From positions 248,001 through 312,000 of the forward strand of contig NZ_JANCLU010000002.1 in assembly GCF_024294805.1 (NCBI RefSeq): 64,000 bases of DNA, written 5' to 3'. Positions 1-10,533 of the stretch are shown in pieces. This DNA is from Alsobacter ponti. Its GTDB lineage: Bacteria > Pseudomonadota > Alphaproteobacteria > Rhizobiales > Beijerinckiaceae. The position numbers were made by a program, and so were the translations under genes. The notes beneath the pieces are model-generated. The model was not told the DNA's origin and ran no database searches. It saw nothing but the letters and a program-made list of their open reading frames with translations. Each line of letters opens with the position of its first letter. Position 1 is the stretch's first letter.

Positions 1-11
1 GGAATCCAGGG

Positions 12-1721
12 ATGGTCAATAGAACGCGCCAGTTCTTGGCGGCGTCAGCCGTTGCTGCCGTTGCCTACGCCTACGCTCCAGTCGCATCGTCGCAGGAGGT
101 CAAGAGCGCCAGCAAATGGGGCGACATGAACACGGTGACGCAGGATCTGCTGAACCGTGCCGCCGGAGACGGCAACAACTTCCTCCACACGAACGGCAAC
201 TACCAGCAGACCCGCTACTACCCGAACCGGCAGATCAACACCGGCAACGTCCAGAAGCTGCGGCCGGCGTGGATCTTCCAGACCGAGGTGCGGGAGTCTC
301 TCGAGACCAGCCCGATCGTCCTCAACGGGGTCATGTACGTCACGACGTCGTTCAACCACGTCTACGCGCTCGACGCGCGCACGGGCGACGAGCTCTGGCA
401 CTACAAGCACAAGCTCGGCCCGATCACCATCTATTGCTGCGGACCCAACAATCGCGGCGTCGCCGTCTACGGCGACATGGTCTACATGGCCACGCTGGAC
501 TCCAAGCTCGTGGCGCTCGACGCCAAGACCGGCAAGGTCAATTGGGAGAGCCAGATCGCCGATCCGGAGCTCGGCTACAGCGAGACGATGGCCCCGACCG
601 CCGTCGACGGCAAGATCCTGATCGGCACCAATGGCGGCGAATACGGCATCCGCGGCTTCGTCAAGGCGTTCGACGCCAAGACCGGCAAGCTGATCTGGAC
701 GTTCAACACGGTCCCGGAGAATTCGGTCGGCGTGTGGGCGACCCATGACGCGACCGGCCGCGACATGAAGCGCAACATCGAGGCCGAGAAGGCGCAGCTC
801 GCCAAGACCGGCGACCCCTTCAAGACCCTCGGCGGCGGCGTGTGGCAGAACCCGGCGGTCGATCTCGACACGCGGCGCATCTACTTCGTGGTCGGCAACC
901 CCTCGCCGGACCTCGACGGCTCGCTGCGTCCCGGCGACAACCTCTACACGGACTCGCTGGTGTCGGTGAACCTCGACACGGGCCAGTATGTCTGCCACCT
1001 GCAGTACATCGCGCATGACGTGTGGGACCTCGACGCCGTGTCCCCGCCAGTGATCACCACCGTCGCGGGCAAGGACGGCAAGCCCATCAAGGGCGTCCTG
1101 CATGCCGGCAAGACCGGGCACGTCTACGTTCACGACGCCAACGACTGCAGCCTGATCCGCTTCTCCGAGGCCATGGTGCCGCAGGAGAACATGTGGGTGC
1201 TGCCCACCAAGGAAGGCGCGCGCATGCTGCCGGGCGCGAACGGCGGCGTGGAGTGGTCGCCCATCGCCACCGATCCCGGCAAGGGGCTCGCCTACGCGAT
1301 CAACCTGCACCAGCCGATGACCTACCACGTCGAGAGCTCGCCCTATCCCGCGGGCAAGCTGTGGCTCGGCGGCGCCTTCAAGGTCATCCCCAGCGAGGAG
1401 CAGTGGGGCAACGTGACGGCGGTGGACTACAACACCGGCAAGATCCGCTGGCAGGTGAAGACCCCGCAGCCGATGATCGGCGGCATCCTCGCCACGGCCG
1501 GCGGCCTCGTCTTCACCGGCGAAGCCAACGGCCAGTTCAAGGCCTACGACTCCGACACCGGCTCGGTGCTGTGGAAGTTCCAGGCCGGCGCGGGCGTCAA
1601 CGCGCCGCCGTCCTCCTACACGGTCGACGGCCGCCAGTACGTCGTGGTCGGCGCCGGCGGCAACACGCAGATCGACTACAAGCGCGGCAACTCGATCATC
1701 GCGTTCACTCTGGCGGACTGA
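12..1721 (+). CDS. PQQ-dependent quinoprotein alcohol dehydrogenase, periplasmic
   Basis: Oxidises an alcohol in the periplasm with pyrroloquinoline quinone and passes electrons to a c-type cytochrome. The 569-residue protein starts with a signal peptide (hydrophobic to about residue 27), followed by the repeated Trp-docking segments of an eight-bladed quinoprotein propeller ([16 protein letters not shown] and similar). Adjacent Cys142-Cys143 match the vicinal disulfide over PQQ. The catalytic stretch reads HDVWDLD: Asp339 fits the catalytic base and Asp341, two residues on, is the extra Asp that marks lanthanide-using (XoxF/ExaF-like) enzymes, where calcium enzymes have Ala. The diheme cytochrome downstream is the probable acceptor. 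The ATG lies 11 bases from the window edge, so the full ribosome-binding region is not visible. The substrate cannot be told from sequence. Confidence 0.92.
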   Translation: MVNRTRQFLAASAVAAVAYAYAPVASSQEVKSASKWGDMNTVTQDLLNRAAGDGNNFLHTNGNYQQTRYYPNRQINTGNVQKLRPAWIFQTEVRESLETSPIVLNGVMYVTTSFNHVYALDARTGDELWHYKHKLGPITIYCCGPNNRGVAVYGDMVYMATLDSKLVALDAKTGKVNWESQIADPELGYSETMAPTAVDGKILIGTNGGEYGIRGFVKAFDAKTGKLIWTFNTVPENSVGVWATHDATGRDMKRNIEAEKAQLAKTGDPFKTLGGGVWQNPAVDLDTRRIYFVVGNPSPDLDGSLRPGDNLYTDSLVSVNLDTGQYVCHLQYIAHDVWDLDAVSPPVITTVAGKDGKPIKGVLHAGKTGHVYVHDANDCSLIRFSEAMVPQENMWVLPTKEGARMLPGANGGVEWSPIATDPGKGLAYAINLHQPMTYHVESSPYPAGKLWLGGAFKVIPSEEQWGNVTAVDYNTGKIRWQVKTPQPMIGGILATAGGLVFTGEANGQFKAYDSDTGSVLWKFQAGAGVNAPPSSYTVDGRQYVVVGAGGNTQIDYKRGNSIIAFTLAD

Positions 1722-1758
1722 CACGGGCCGGGGCCCAAGCCCCGGACCTCGCCTTTCA

Positions 1759-1799
1759 GCCGACGGGGAGCCTTAGGGTCCCCGTCGGCGTTCCCTTTT
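1759..1799 (+). terminator. Stem-loop between dehydrogenase and cytochrome genes
   Basis: A perfect 10-bp stem (1759-1768 with 1780-1789; 1769/1779 add an eleventh pair) is followed by GTTCCCTTTTC, an imperfect T tract. It probably ends or attenuates the dehydrogenase transcript, giving more dehydrogenase than cytochrome mRNA. Confidence 0.5.
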
Positions 1800-1832
1800 C
1801 GTATCCGCGATGGAACCGGAGCCGAAAACCGC

Positions 1833-2411
1833 ATGACGCGACTTGCATACCTGTTCGCCGCCGCCTTCGGCCTGGCGATGGCTCTGGCGGCGCCGGCGAC
1901 GGCCCAGGTCAACATCGACGACAAGCTCCCGCTCTGCTCCGCCTGCCACGGCGAGAACGGCGTGCCGACCGAGAAGAACATCCCGGTCATCTGGGGCCAG
2001 CACCAGGGCTACATCTACTTCATGCTCCGCGACTTCAAGCTCGGACAGCGCCAGAACGACGCCATGACCGAGATCGCCAAGGACCTGAGCCGCGACGAGA
2101 TGATGGCGCTGGCGGAGTACTTTTCGAAGAAGCCCTGGCCGAACCTGAACCAGCCGCGCGCCAGCGCGGAGGACACAAAGCGCGCGGAAAGCGCCATCGT
2201 GTCCGGACAGTGCGGCGCGTGCCATGGCGAGCAGGGCATGGGAGACTCCGTGCAGCCCCGCATCGCCGGCCAGCAGCGCGATTACCTGCTGCTCACACTC
2301 ACCGAGTTCCGCAGTCGCAAGCGCACCAACAACCCGTGGATGAGCGACATCCTCGGCACGCTCGCCCCGGAGGACATGGACGCGCTCGCCAATTACATGG
2401 CGGGCCGTTGA
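1833..2411 (+). CDS. Diheme cytochrome c (c4-like), periplasmic
   Basis: Electron carrier, probably the acceptor for the PQQ dehydrogenase just upstream. The 192-residue protein has a signal peptide ending near PATAQ (residue 25) and two tandem haem-c domains, each with one CxxCH site: CSACH at 35-39 and CGACH at 127-131. Total size and the two similar halves match the cytochrome c4 family; candidate axial methionines follow each site (NDAM in the first half, NPWM in the second). It is followed after 8 bases by a gene on the opposite strand, so it ends the module's first transcription unit. Confidence 0.88.
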   Translation: MTRLAYLFAAAFGLAMALAAPATAQVNIDDKLPLCSACHGENGVPTEKNIPVIWGQHQGYIYFMLRDFKLGQRQNDAMTEIAKDLSRDEMMALAEYFSKKPWPNLNQPRASAEDTKRAESAIVSGQCGACHGEQGMGDSVQPRIAGQQRDYLLLTLTEFRSRKRTNNPWMSDILGTLAPEDMDALANYMAGR

Positions 2412-2419
2412 ACGGCGGT

Positions 2420-3349
2420 TCAGCGCGGGAACGCCGCGCGGACCGAGTCCGCCGAGGCGAGGTCGAGCGCCGTCTTGCCGTCGCGGTCGCGCAGGGCCGT
2501 GTTGGCGCCGGCGGCGGCGAGCCGCCGCACGATGGCGTCGTGGCCCATCTCCGCGGCGGTCATCAGGGCGGTGCGCCCGCGATTGTCGGCGTCGTCGAGC
2601 CGCGCGCCGCGCGCCAGGATCAAATCGACGGTCGCCAGACCGTCCGCCTCGGGCGCGTCGTTGGAGTGGCCGGCCGCCCACATCAGGACGGTGAGGTCGT
2701 TTCCGTAGCGCCGGTTCACGTCGACGCCGGCGTCCAGCAGGCGCTTGACGATGGGCGTGAAGCCGCGCGCGGCCGCGTAGACGATCGCCGACTTGCCCGT
2801 CGCGTCCATGTCTTTGGCGTCGGCCCCGTGCTCCATCAGCCACGTCACCATCTTGTCGTTGCCGTTGAACGCCGCCGCGCTCAGCGGAGTGACGCCGGAG
2901 CGGCCCGGCGCGTCGATGCGCGCTCCGGCGGCGGCGAGCCGAGTCGCGATGGCGGCCCGGTTGGCGGAGACGGCCGCGAACAAGGCGGTCTCGCCCTGCA
3001 CGTTGCGTTCTTCGAGATCGGCTCCCCGCGCGATCAGCAGGTCGACGACCTGCACGTGCCCGGCCTTCGCCGCACGGGTCAGGACCGAGTTTCCGTCGCG
3101 GTCGCGGGAGATCGCCGGCACGCCGCCATCGAGCAGCTTCGCCACGACGTCGGCGCAGCCGCTGTCGGCGGCGGTGAAGGCGAGGGACACCATTTCCAGG
3201 TGGGTGGCCCCCTGGGCCATCGCGGCGAAACGCCTGTCGAGGTCCGGGCAGGGGATGGCGTCGGCGCGGGCCGCGCCCTCGATGCACGCCAGGCTGGCGG
3301 CGGTGGCGAAGGCGACCGCGGCGATACGAGAGACCTGCCGGGTTTTCAT
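2420..3349 (-). CDS. Exported ankyrin-repeat protein
   Basis: A 309-residue protein with an N-terminal signal peptide (MKTRQVSR, a hydrophobic stretch, then AARADA near residue 30) and about six to seven ankyrin repeats from residue 50 to the end, recognisable by recurring G.TAL..A and LL..GA/V blocks (for example GETALFAA, GVTPLSAA, GRTALMTA). Such repeats bind protein partners; no enzyme motif is visible. A GGAGGG box precedes the ATG. It is transcribed away from the propeller gene and lies inside the PQQ module, which suggests but does not prove a role as a periplasmic scaffold there. A second secreted ankyrin protein is at 27423-28103. Confidence 0.85.
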   Translation of the reverse strand: MKTRQVSRIAAVAFATAASLACIEGAARADAIPCPDLDRRFAAMAQGATHLEMVSLAFTAADSGCADVVAKLLDGGVPAISRDRDGNSVLTRAAKAGHVQVVDLLIARGADLEERNVQGETALFAAVSANRAAIATRLAAAGARIDAPGRSGVTPLSAAAFNGNDKMVTWLMEHGADAKDMDATGKSAIVYAAARGFTPIVKRLLDAGVDVNRRYGNDLTVLMWAAGHSNDAPEADGLATVDLILARGARLDDADNRGRTALMTAAEMGHDAIVRRLAAAGANTALRDRDGKTALDLASADSVRAAFPR

Positions 3350-3471
3350 TCTTGCGCTTCCCTCCGATTGTCGCGTCGATGTTGGAGCGGATTGCGGAAG
3401 TTGCCAATGCCGATCTTCGCACGCCGCGCGACGCGGCCTGCCGGGGGCGCGATGCGCGGGAGGACAGAGGG

Positions 3472-4446
3472 ATGACCGGTCGGTGGGGATTGTCTCTGGC
3501 GCTGCTCGCGCTCTGCGCGGCCACGCCCGCCGGGGCCGCCGGAACCGGCCAGATCTTCGTCTCCAACGAGCGATCCGACGACATCTTCATCCTCAACGCG
3601 AAGGACGAGGTGACCGGCTCCTTCAAGTCCTGCGCCCGCCCTCGCGGCATGCGCTTCACCCAAGATCGCAAGGCGCTGATCGTCGGCTGCGGCAACGACG
3701 ACACCATCGCCGTCTACGACGTGGAGAGCCACAAGCTGCTGCGCCGCTATCGCGACATCGCCGACCCGGAGACCTTCGATCTGCACCCGAACGGGCGCGA
3801 CCTGTTCATCTCCAACGAGGACGACAGCGAGGCGACGCTGCTCGATCTCGAGACCGGCGAGGTCAAGGCGCATTTCCCGACCGGGCCGGAGCCCGAAGGC
3901 GTGCTCGTGACACCCGACGGCAAGCGCGTCTTCGTCGCGTCGGAGGCGGCCAACCTCGTCCACGTCATCGACACCGAGAAGCGGGCCGTGGTGAAGGACA
4001 TCCCCACCGGCACGCGGCCCCGCCGTTTCGCCCTGACGCCGGACGGGCGGGAGCTCTGGGTGTCGGCGGAGCTGTCCGGCGTCGTCGACGTGATCGACGT
4101 GGCCAAACTGGAATCGGTCGAGCGCATCGAGTTCCGGCCGAAAGGCATGCGCCGGGAGATGGTGACGCCGGTCGACCTGGTGATGACCCGCGACGGCAAG
4201 ACGGCCTATGTCGCGCTCGGCCGGGCCAACCATGTGGCGGTCGTCGACGTGCCGAGCCGCAAGGTCACGGACCTGATCCTCGTCGGCAAGCGCCCCTGGG
4301 GGCTCAGGCTCTCGGCCGACGAGAAGACGCTTTACGTCGCCAACGGGCTGTCGGACGACCTCACGATCATCGCCACCGCGTCGGGGAAGGTGCGAAAGAC
4401 CGTGCCTGTCGGCATGATCCCCTACGCCGTCCTCATCGACGACTAG
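3472..4446 (+). CDS. YVTN-type beta-propeller protein of the PQQ alcohol-catabolism system
   Basis: A 324-residue secreted beta-propeller of roughly 40-residue repeats (IFVSNERSDDIFI, LFISNEDDSEATL, VFVASEAANLVHVID, LYVANGLSDDLTII). It fits the family described as PQQ-dependent catabolism-associated beta-propeller (TIGR03866), found beside quinoprotein ethanol dehydrogenases; its exact function is unknown. The start was placed at 3472 because this ATG follows GGGAGGACAGAGG and opens directly onto a signal peptide (LSLALLALCAATPAGAA), whereas the upstream in-frame ATG at 3352 would add 40 non-signal residues. The next gene, 25 bases on, is its usual neighbour. Confidence 0.85.
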   Translation: MTGRWGLSLALLALCAATPAGAAGTGQIFVSNERSDDIFILNAKDEVTGSFKSCARPRGMRFTQDRKALIVGCGNDDTIAVYDVESHKLLRRYRDIADPETFDLHPNGRDLFISNEDDSEATLLDLETGEVKAHFPTGPEPEGVLVTPDGKRVFVASEAANLVHVIDTEKRAVVKDIPTGTRPRRFALTPDGRELWVSAELSGVVDVIDVAKLESVERIEFRPKGMRREMVTPVDLVMTRDGKTAYVALGRANHVAVVDVPSRKVTDLILVGKRPWGLRLSADEKTLYVANGLSDDLTIIATASGKVRKTVPVGMIPYAVLIDD

Positions 4447-4471
4447 GCGGCGGGACCGGGGCGGCGCGGCG

Positions 4472-5665
4472 ATGGGCAGACGAACGCATCCGATCCGGTG
4501 GCTTCTGGCGGTGGTCTTCGCGGTGGCGTGCGCGGCCTCCGTGGCGGCGCAGGCTCCGCAGCGGCCGCTCAGGATCGCCTATGTCGAGCGGGAGGCCGAC
4601 CCGCTCTATGCCGTCGCCGCCAACCGCGACGGCGTCTTCCGGCTCGTGCATCGCTCGCCCTTTCCGGGAGCCGAGGTCGGGGTGCGCGACTCGCTGGCGG
4701 GCGCGCGCGCCGCCGGCCTGGCGATCGAGCTTCGCAGGGTCTCCCTCGCCGACGGCGCGTCCGTGGCGGGCGCGCTCGCGGACCTGTCCGCCCAGGGGAC
4801 GACGGCCGCCATCCTCGACCTCGGCGTCGAGGATCTTCGCGCCGCCGCCGCCGCTCCCGCCGGCCTCGCTTTGGTGGACATCCGCTCGATCGACGACGGG
4901 CTGCGGGCGGAGACCTGCGCCGCCCCGCTCGTCCACGTGCGCCCGAGCCGCCTGCAGCGCACCGACGCGCTCGTCCAGTTCCTCGTCCAGCGCAACTGGC
5001 GCAGGATCCTCGTGCTGAAGGGCCCCGAGCCCGAGGACCAGGCGCTGGCCGACAGCATCCAGACGTCCGCCCGCAAGTTCGGCGCGCGGATCGTGGCGGT
5101 GAAGAGCTTCGCCATCACCAACGATCCGCGCCGGCGGGAGGAGACCAACGTCGCGCTGCTCACCGGGGGCCAGGATTTCGACGCCCTCTACATCGCCGAC
5201 TCGCTGGGCGACGCCGGGCGGACCATGGGCTTTCGCATCAACCTGCCGCGCCCGGTGGTGGGGCCGCACGGGCTCGATGCGCTGGGCTGGAGCTCCTATT
5301 ACGAGCGCAACGGTGCGCCGCAGCTCAACCGCCGGTTCGAGCGCGCGGCGGGCCGGGCGATGGAGGAGGAGGACTGGGCCGCCTGGGTCGCCGTCCGCTC
5401 CCTGGTGGAGGCGGAGGCCGAGGAGGCGCGACGCCCGACGGGCGCGCCGCTGGCGGCGCGCCTGCTGGACCCGGACCTCAGGCTGGAGCTCTACAAGGGC
5501 CTGCCGGGCTCGTTCCGCCCCTGGGACCGGCAATTGCGCCAGGCCATGCTGCTCGCCACCCACAACGCCGTCGTCGATCTCGCGCCCATCGAGGGCTTCC
5601 TGCACGAGACGAACGTGCTCGACACGCTCGGCCTGCTGCCGCGCGAGACGCCCTGCGGCAAGTGA
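4472..5665 (+). CDS. Periplasmic binding protein of the PQQ-dependent alcohol dehydrogenase system
   Basis: A 397-residue protein with a signal peptide (to VAAQA near residue 28) and a two-lobed periplasmic binding fold of the branched-chain amino-acid/ABC receptor type. N-terminal features (RIAYVERE.DPLYA), the central WRRILVLKGPEPED and the late GWSSYYERNGAPQLNRRF are characteristic of the PQQ-associated ABC binding proteins (TIGR03863). Members normally sit next to a dedicated ATPase and permease; here the next genes are convergent and belong to a dipeptide-type importer, so its transport partners are not in this window. Ligand unknown; presumed to be an alcohol or its oxidation product. 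Confidence 0.83.
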   Translation: MGRRTHPIRWLLAVVFAVACAASVAAQAPQRPLRIAYVEREADPLYAVAANRDGVFRLVHRSPFPGAEVGVRDSLAGARAAGLAIELRRVSLADGASVAGALADLSAQGTTAAILDLGVEDLRAAAAAPAGLALVDIRSIDDGLRAETCAAPLVHVRPSRLQRTDALVQFLVQRNWRRILVLKGPEPEDQALADSIQTSARKFGARIVAVKSFAITNDPRRREETNVALLTGGQDFDALYIADSLGDAGRTMGFRINLPRPVVGPHGLDALGWSSYYERNGAPQLNRRFERAAGRAMEEEDWAAWVAVRSLVEAEAEEARRPTGAPLAARLLDPDLRLELYKGLPGSFRPWDRQLRQAMLLATHNAVVDLAPIEGFLHETNVLDTLGLLPRETPCGK

Positions 5666-5686
5666 CCGGCCGGCTGCTCCGCGCCC

Positions 5687-6654
5687 TCAGGCGTGGTGGC
5701 AGGCGGCCTCGACGCCGCTGCCGAGCGGCCGCAGGGCCGGGCGCTCCTCGCGGCAGATCGCGGTGGCCAGCGGGCAGCGCGGGTGGAAGGCGCAGCCGGG
5801 CGGCGGATCGAGCGGGCTGGGGATTTCGCCGGCGGCGCGGGCGCGCGGACCGGCGGTCCGCCGCGGCACGGGGCGGGGGATCGCCTCGAGCAGCAGGCGC
5901 GTATAGGGATGCGCCGGCGCGGCGAACAGGGCGCGGGCCGGGCCGGTCTCCACGACGGCGCCGAGATACATCACCGCGACGCGGTCGCTGACGTGGCGGA
6001 CGATGCCGAGGTCGTGGGCGATGAACAGGTAGGACAGCCCGCGCCGGGCCTGCAGGTCGACCAGCAGGTTGACGACCTGCGCCTGAATCGACACGTCGAG
6101 CGCCGAGACGGGCTCGTCGGCGACGATCAGCGCCGGGTCGAGCGCCAATGCGCGGGCGATGGCGAGGCGCTGCCGCTGGCCGCCGGAGAACTGGGAGGGG
6201 AAGTTGCGGGTCTGGTCGTCGCGCAGCCCGACCTGCGCGAACAGCGCGCGGACGCGCTCGTCCAGCTCCCGGCCCGAGGCGACGCCGTGGACGAGCAGCG
6301 GCTCGCCGACGATGTCGCCGGCGCGCATGCGCGGGTTGAGCGAGCTGTAGGGGTCCTGGAACACCATCTGCATCGTGCGGCGCAGCGGAATCAGCTCGCT
6401 CTGGGGCAGGGCGGTGATGTCGCGCCCGGCGAGCTTGATGGCCCCCTCGCTGGGCTCGATCAGCCGCACCGCCATGCGCGCCAGGGTGGACTTCCCGCAG
6501 CCGCTCTCGCCGACCACGCCCAGCGTCTCGCCGGGCGCGAGGCTGAGCGACACGTCGCGCACGGCGTGGACGACGCCGTCGGCCGCCCACGGCCCGCGCC
6601 GCACGGGGAAGCGCTTGCCGAGCCGGTCCAGTTCGAGCAGCGGCGTCGCGGCGC

Positions 6655-6658
<4 letters not shown>
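5687..6658 (-). CDS. Oligopeptide/dipeptide ABC transporter ATP-binding protein (DppF-type)
   Basis: A 323-residue ATPase that powers the importer encoded upstream in the same minus-strand operon. It has Walker A GESGCGKS, signature FSGGQRQR, Walker B LIVADEP and the D-loop SALDVS, then the C-terminal oligopeptide extension with the clustered cysteines of the DppF/OppF family (CAFHPRCPLA..C). The start at 6658 overlaps the preceding ATPase gene by 4 bases (ATGA). A much longer in-frame reading exists upstream but crosses other coding genes and is not real. Confidence 0.93.
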
Positions 6659-7638
<980 letters not shown>

Positions 7639-7644
7639 GGCGGA

Positions 7645-8772
7645 TCAGGCGCCCAGGATCGGCGGTCGGTGGAACAGCGACAGCGCGTTCTCCCGGAAGA
7701 TCTTGCGCCGCGCCGCGTCGTCGAGGAATTCGAAGTGGTTCCACGCATAGGTCAGCGACTGCCGGTAGGTGCAGTAGCGCTCCACGTTCGGCATGTCCGA
7801 GCCCCACACGAAGCGGTCCGGCCCGAAGGCGTCGAACAGCTGGCGGAAATGCACGCGCGCCTTCGGATAGGGGTATTCGTGCCGGCCGCCCCAGGCGATG
7901 GGGTAGAGCAGTTCGCTCCACACCCGGCCGCCTTTCAGCAGTGAGGTGAGGATGTCGGGGAGCGCGATGCGGTCGGCCTCGTCGGCGAACACGGAGGTCG
8001 GTACGCCGTGGACGAGCACGTGGCGCAGCCCGGGGAAGCGCTCGGAGATGTTGGCCATGCAGCGCATCTCGTCGGCGTAGTCGCCGACCGGCGAGCGGGC
8101 CGACTGCACCCACCACACCGGCAAGTCGAGCTTCTCCACCTCGCGCCAGAACGGGTCGTAGGCGCGGTCGTCGTGCAGCGGCGTGAAGCCGGAGCGGAAC
8201 ATGCCGGTGGTGGTGAAGTAGAGCCCCGCCATGCCGAGCTGCGACACCTGGCGGTGCAGCGCCGCGATCTGGTCGTCGCGCCAGGCGAACGCCTCCTCCA
8301 CCTGCGCCAGCCCGATGAAGCGGCCCGGATAGGCGCGGCCCGCCGCCGCGAAGTCCTCGGCGAGGTTGCCGTAGATGTGGTCGTTCTGCAGGATCGAAGT
8401 GGCGATGCCGGCATAGTCCATCTGCGCCACGATGGTCTCGGCGGGCGCGGAGAGGTCGGTCATGTAGGGCGGCAGGAACTGAACGTAGTAGCGCTCGCCA
8501 TCCTTCTCCCAGCCGACGCGGCCGTGCCTGTCGGGCGAGAAGGTGACGTCGGTGGCGCGGCCCGCCTCGGACGGGTCGTCGGGGTTCCACAGCATGCGCT
8601 CGGTCACCAGCGCGTGGTCGCGCAGGCGGCGATAGGGCTGGTTGCCGTGCATGTGCATGGCGCGCTGCTGGTGCAGCCGGTGGGTCGCCACGTCCGGGAA
8701 GCCGCTGGCCCCGGCCAGCGGCGGGAAGATATGGCAATGGCCGTCGACGATGCCGAAATCCATGGGTCTCAT
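7645..8772 (-). CDS. Amidohydrolase (Amidohydro_2/ACMSD-like metal hydrolase)
   Basis: A 375-residue TIM-barrel metal hydrolase/decarboxylase. The N-terminal HxH metal site is GHCHIF; VHGVPT and the late WGSDMPNVE supply the typical His and Asp of the aminocarboxymuconate-semialdehyde-decarboxylase-like amidohydrolases. The start at 8772 gives an ATGA overlap with the upstream permease gene; a second ATG at 8763 (MDFGIVDGH) is possible. Its position inside the ABC operon, between permease and ATPase genes, suggests it acts on the imported compound or a product of it. The reaction cannot be assigned. Confidence 0.82.
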   Translation of the reverse strand: MRPMDFGIVDGHCHIFPPLAGASGFPDVATHRLHQQRAMHMHGNQPYRRLRDHALVTERMLWNPDDPSEAGRATDVTFSPDRHGRVGWEKDGERYYVQFLPPYMTDLSAPAETIVAQMDYAGIATSILQNDHIYGNLAEDFAAAGRAYPGRFIGLAQVEEAFAWRDDQIAALHRQVSQLGMAGLYFTTTGMFRSGFTPLHDDRAYDPFWREVEKLDLPVWWVQSARSPVGDYADEMRCMANISERFPGLRHVLVHGVPTSVFADEADRIALPDILTSLLKGGRVWSELLYPIAWGGRHEYPYPKARVHFRQLFDAFGPDRFVWGSDMPNVERYCTYRQSLTYAWNHFEFLDDAARRKIFRENALSLFHRPPILGA

Positions 8773-9617
8773 CTCTGCTGCATGTTGGGGTCGAAGCGGT
8801 CGCGCAGCCCGTCGCCGAACGTGTTGAAGGCGAAGACGAGCAGCGAAATGGCGAGGCCGGGGGCCATCACGAGGTGCGGGGCGATCTCCAGCGCCTCGCG
8901 GCTGGCGCCGAGCATCGCGCCCCATTCGGGCGCGGGCGGCTGCACGCCGAGCCCGAGGAAGCCGAGCGCCGAGCCGACCAGCACCGCCTGCCCGGCGAGC
9001 AGGCTGGTCTCCACCACGATGACGCTGATGGCGTTGGGCAGCACGTGGCGCGCCAGCACGCGCCAGGGGCTCATGCCGATGGTGACGGCGGCGTTGACGA
9101 AGTCCTCCTCGCGCAGCTCCAGCACGCGGCTGCGCACCAGCCGGGCGATGGAGGGCACGAAGCTCGCCGCGATGGCCACCGTCAGCCCGGTCGGGCTGGA
9201 ACCGACGGCCGAGGCGATGGCGATGGCCAGCACGAGGTTGGGAATGGTGAGCAGCAGGTCGACGAAGCCGGTGACGGCGCGGTCGACCCGCCCGCCGAAA
9301 TGCCCTGCGATCGACCCCAGCGCGACGCCGATCAGCGCGGCGGCGGCGACGGAGGCGAGCGCGATGGACAGCGTGTAGCGCGTGCCGGCCATGATGCGCG
9401 ACAGGATGTCCCGCCCCACCTGGTCCGCCCCCAGCCAGTGCGCGGCGGTGGGCGGCTCCATCGTGGCGAACAGGTCCTGCGCCATCGGGTCGTAGGGCGC
9501 GAGCGTCGGCCCCAGCACGGCGAGCGCCACGAACAGGCCCAGCAGGGACCCGCCGACCAGCAGGTGCAGGTTCGGCCTGCGCCGGCGGCGGCGCGGCGCG
9601 GCGGCGATGTCAGCCAT
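8769..9617 (-). CDS. Dipeptide-type ABC transporter permease (DppC-type)
   Basis: A 282-residue inner-membrane permease. An N-terminal membrane segment (about residues 18-38) is followed by a periplasmic stretch containing HWLGADQVGRDILSR, diagnostic of DppC/OppC/NikC permeases, then about five membrane segments and the ATPase-contacting loop (NAAVTIGMSPWRVLARHVLPN). It overlaps the DppB-type gene by 8 bases. Confidence 0.93.
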   Translation of the reverse strand: MADIAAAPRRRRRRPNLHLLVGGSLLGLFVALAVLGPTLAPYDPMAQDLFATMEPPTAAHWLGADQVGRDILSRIMAGTRYTLSIALASVAAAALIGVALGSIAGHFGGRVDRAVTGFVDLLLTIPNLVLAIAIASAVGSSPTGLTVAIAASFVPSIARLVRSRVLELREEDFVNAAVTIGMSPWRVLARHVLPNAISVIVVETSLLAGQAVLVGSALGFLGLGVQPPAPEWGAMLGASREALEIAPHLVMAPGLAISLLVFAFNTFGDGLRDRFDPNMQQR

Positions 9618-10530
9618 GGCGCAGCCGCGGGTTGATGAAGCGGTAGAGGATGTCGACCGCCAGGTTGATGACGAGGAAGCCGACCACGAAGAACAGGGTC
9701 GCGCCCTGGATCAGCGTGTAGTCGCGCACCGAGACGCCGGTGAGCATCAGGTCGCCGAGGCCCGGCCAGGCGAACAGACGCTCCACCACCACCGAGCCGC
9801 CGAGCAGGTAGCCGGCCTGCAGGCCGATGACGGTGACGATGGGGATCAGCACGTTGCGCAGCACGTGGCGCGACAGCACCGCCTTCCAGCGCAGGCCCTT
9901 GGCGCGCGCCGTGCGCACGTAGTCCTTGCGCATTTCCTCCACCACCATGCCGCGCGTGGTCCGCGCCACCAGCGCGATGAGCCGGGCGGAGAGCGCGATG
10001 GTGGGAATGACCAGCGAGGCCGCGCCGGCCGCGCCGAAGCTCGGCAGCCAGCGCATCTGCACGGAGAGGACCGCGATGAGCACCATGCCGAGCCAGAAGT
10101 TCGGGATGGCGAGCAGGGCGACGACGCCGCCCGAGATGGCGTAGTCGGGCCAGCGGTTCTGGTTGGCGCCCGCCACCAGTCCGGCGGGGATGCCGATGGC
10201 CACGGTGACGGCGATGGCGCTCGACATCAGCAGCAGCGTGGCCGGGATGCGCTCGAGGATCGCCGGCAGCGGGTTGCCGCGGAAGGTGGACGAGTAGCCG
10301 AGGTCGAGATGCAGCAGGCCCCAGATGTGGCCGGCGTACTGGATCAGCAGCGGCCGGTCGAGGCCGAGGCGCACGCGCATCGCCTCGATCTCGGCCTGTG
10401 TCGAGGTGGCCCCGGCGGCGAGGGTGGCCTCGTCGCCGGGAACGGACTTGAAGATCACGAACAGGATCGTGATCACCCCGATCGCGACCAGCGGGATCGT
10501 CGCCAGCCGTTGCACGAGGAAGCGCAGCAT
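9610..10530 (-). CDS. Dipeptide-type ABC transporter permease (DppB-type)
   Basis: A 306-residue permease that starts with the MLRFLVQRL segment typical of DppB/OppB/NikB and has about six membrane segments. The EAA-type coupling loop (VRTARAKGLRWKAVLSRHVLRN) and the following NVLIPIVTVIG are intact. It pairs with the overlapping DppC-type gene and lies 3 bases after the binding-protein gene. Confidence 0.93.
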   Translation of the reverse strand: MLRFLVQRLATIPLVAIGVITILFVIFKSVPGDEATLAAGATSTQAEIEAMRVRLGLDRPLLIQYAGHIWGLLHLDLGYSSTFRGNPLPAILERIPATLLLMSSAIAVTVAIGIPAGLVAGANQNRWPDYAISGGVVALLAIPNFWLGMVLIAVLSVQMRWLPSFGAAGAASLVIPTIALSARLIALVARTTRGMVVEEMRKDYVRTARAKGLRWKAVLSRHVLRNVLIPIVTVIGLQAGYLLGGSVVVERLFAWPGLGDLMLTGVSVRDYTLIQGATLFFVVGFLVINLAVDILYRFINPRLRHG

Positions 10531-10533
10531 GTC

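Noticed and set aside
3352-3471. Upstream extension of the YVTN propeller gene
   Set aside because: It would put 40 residues before a well-formed signal peptide; the 3472 ATG has a good ribosome-binding site.
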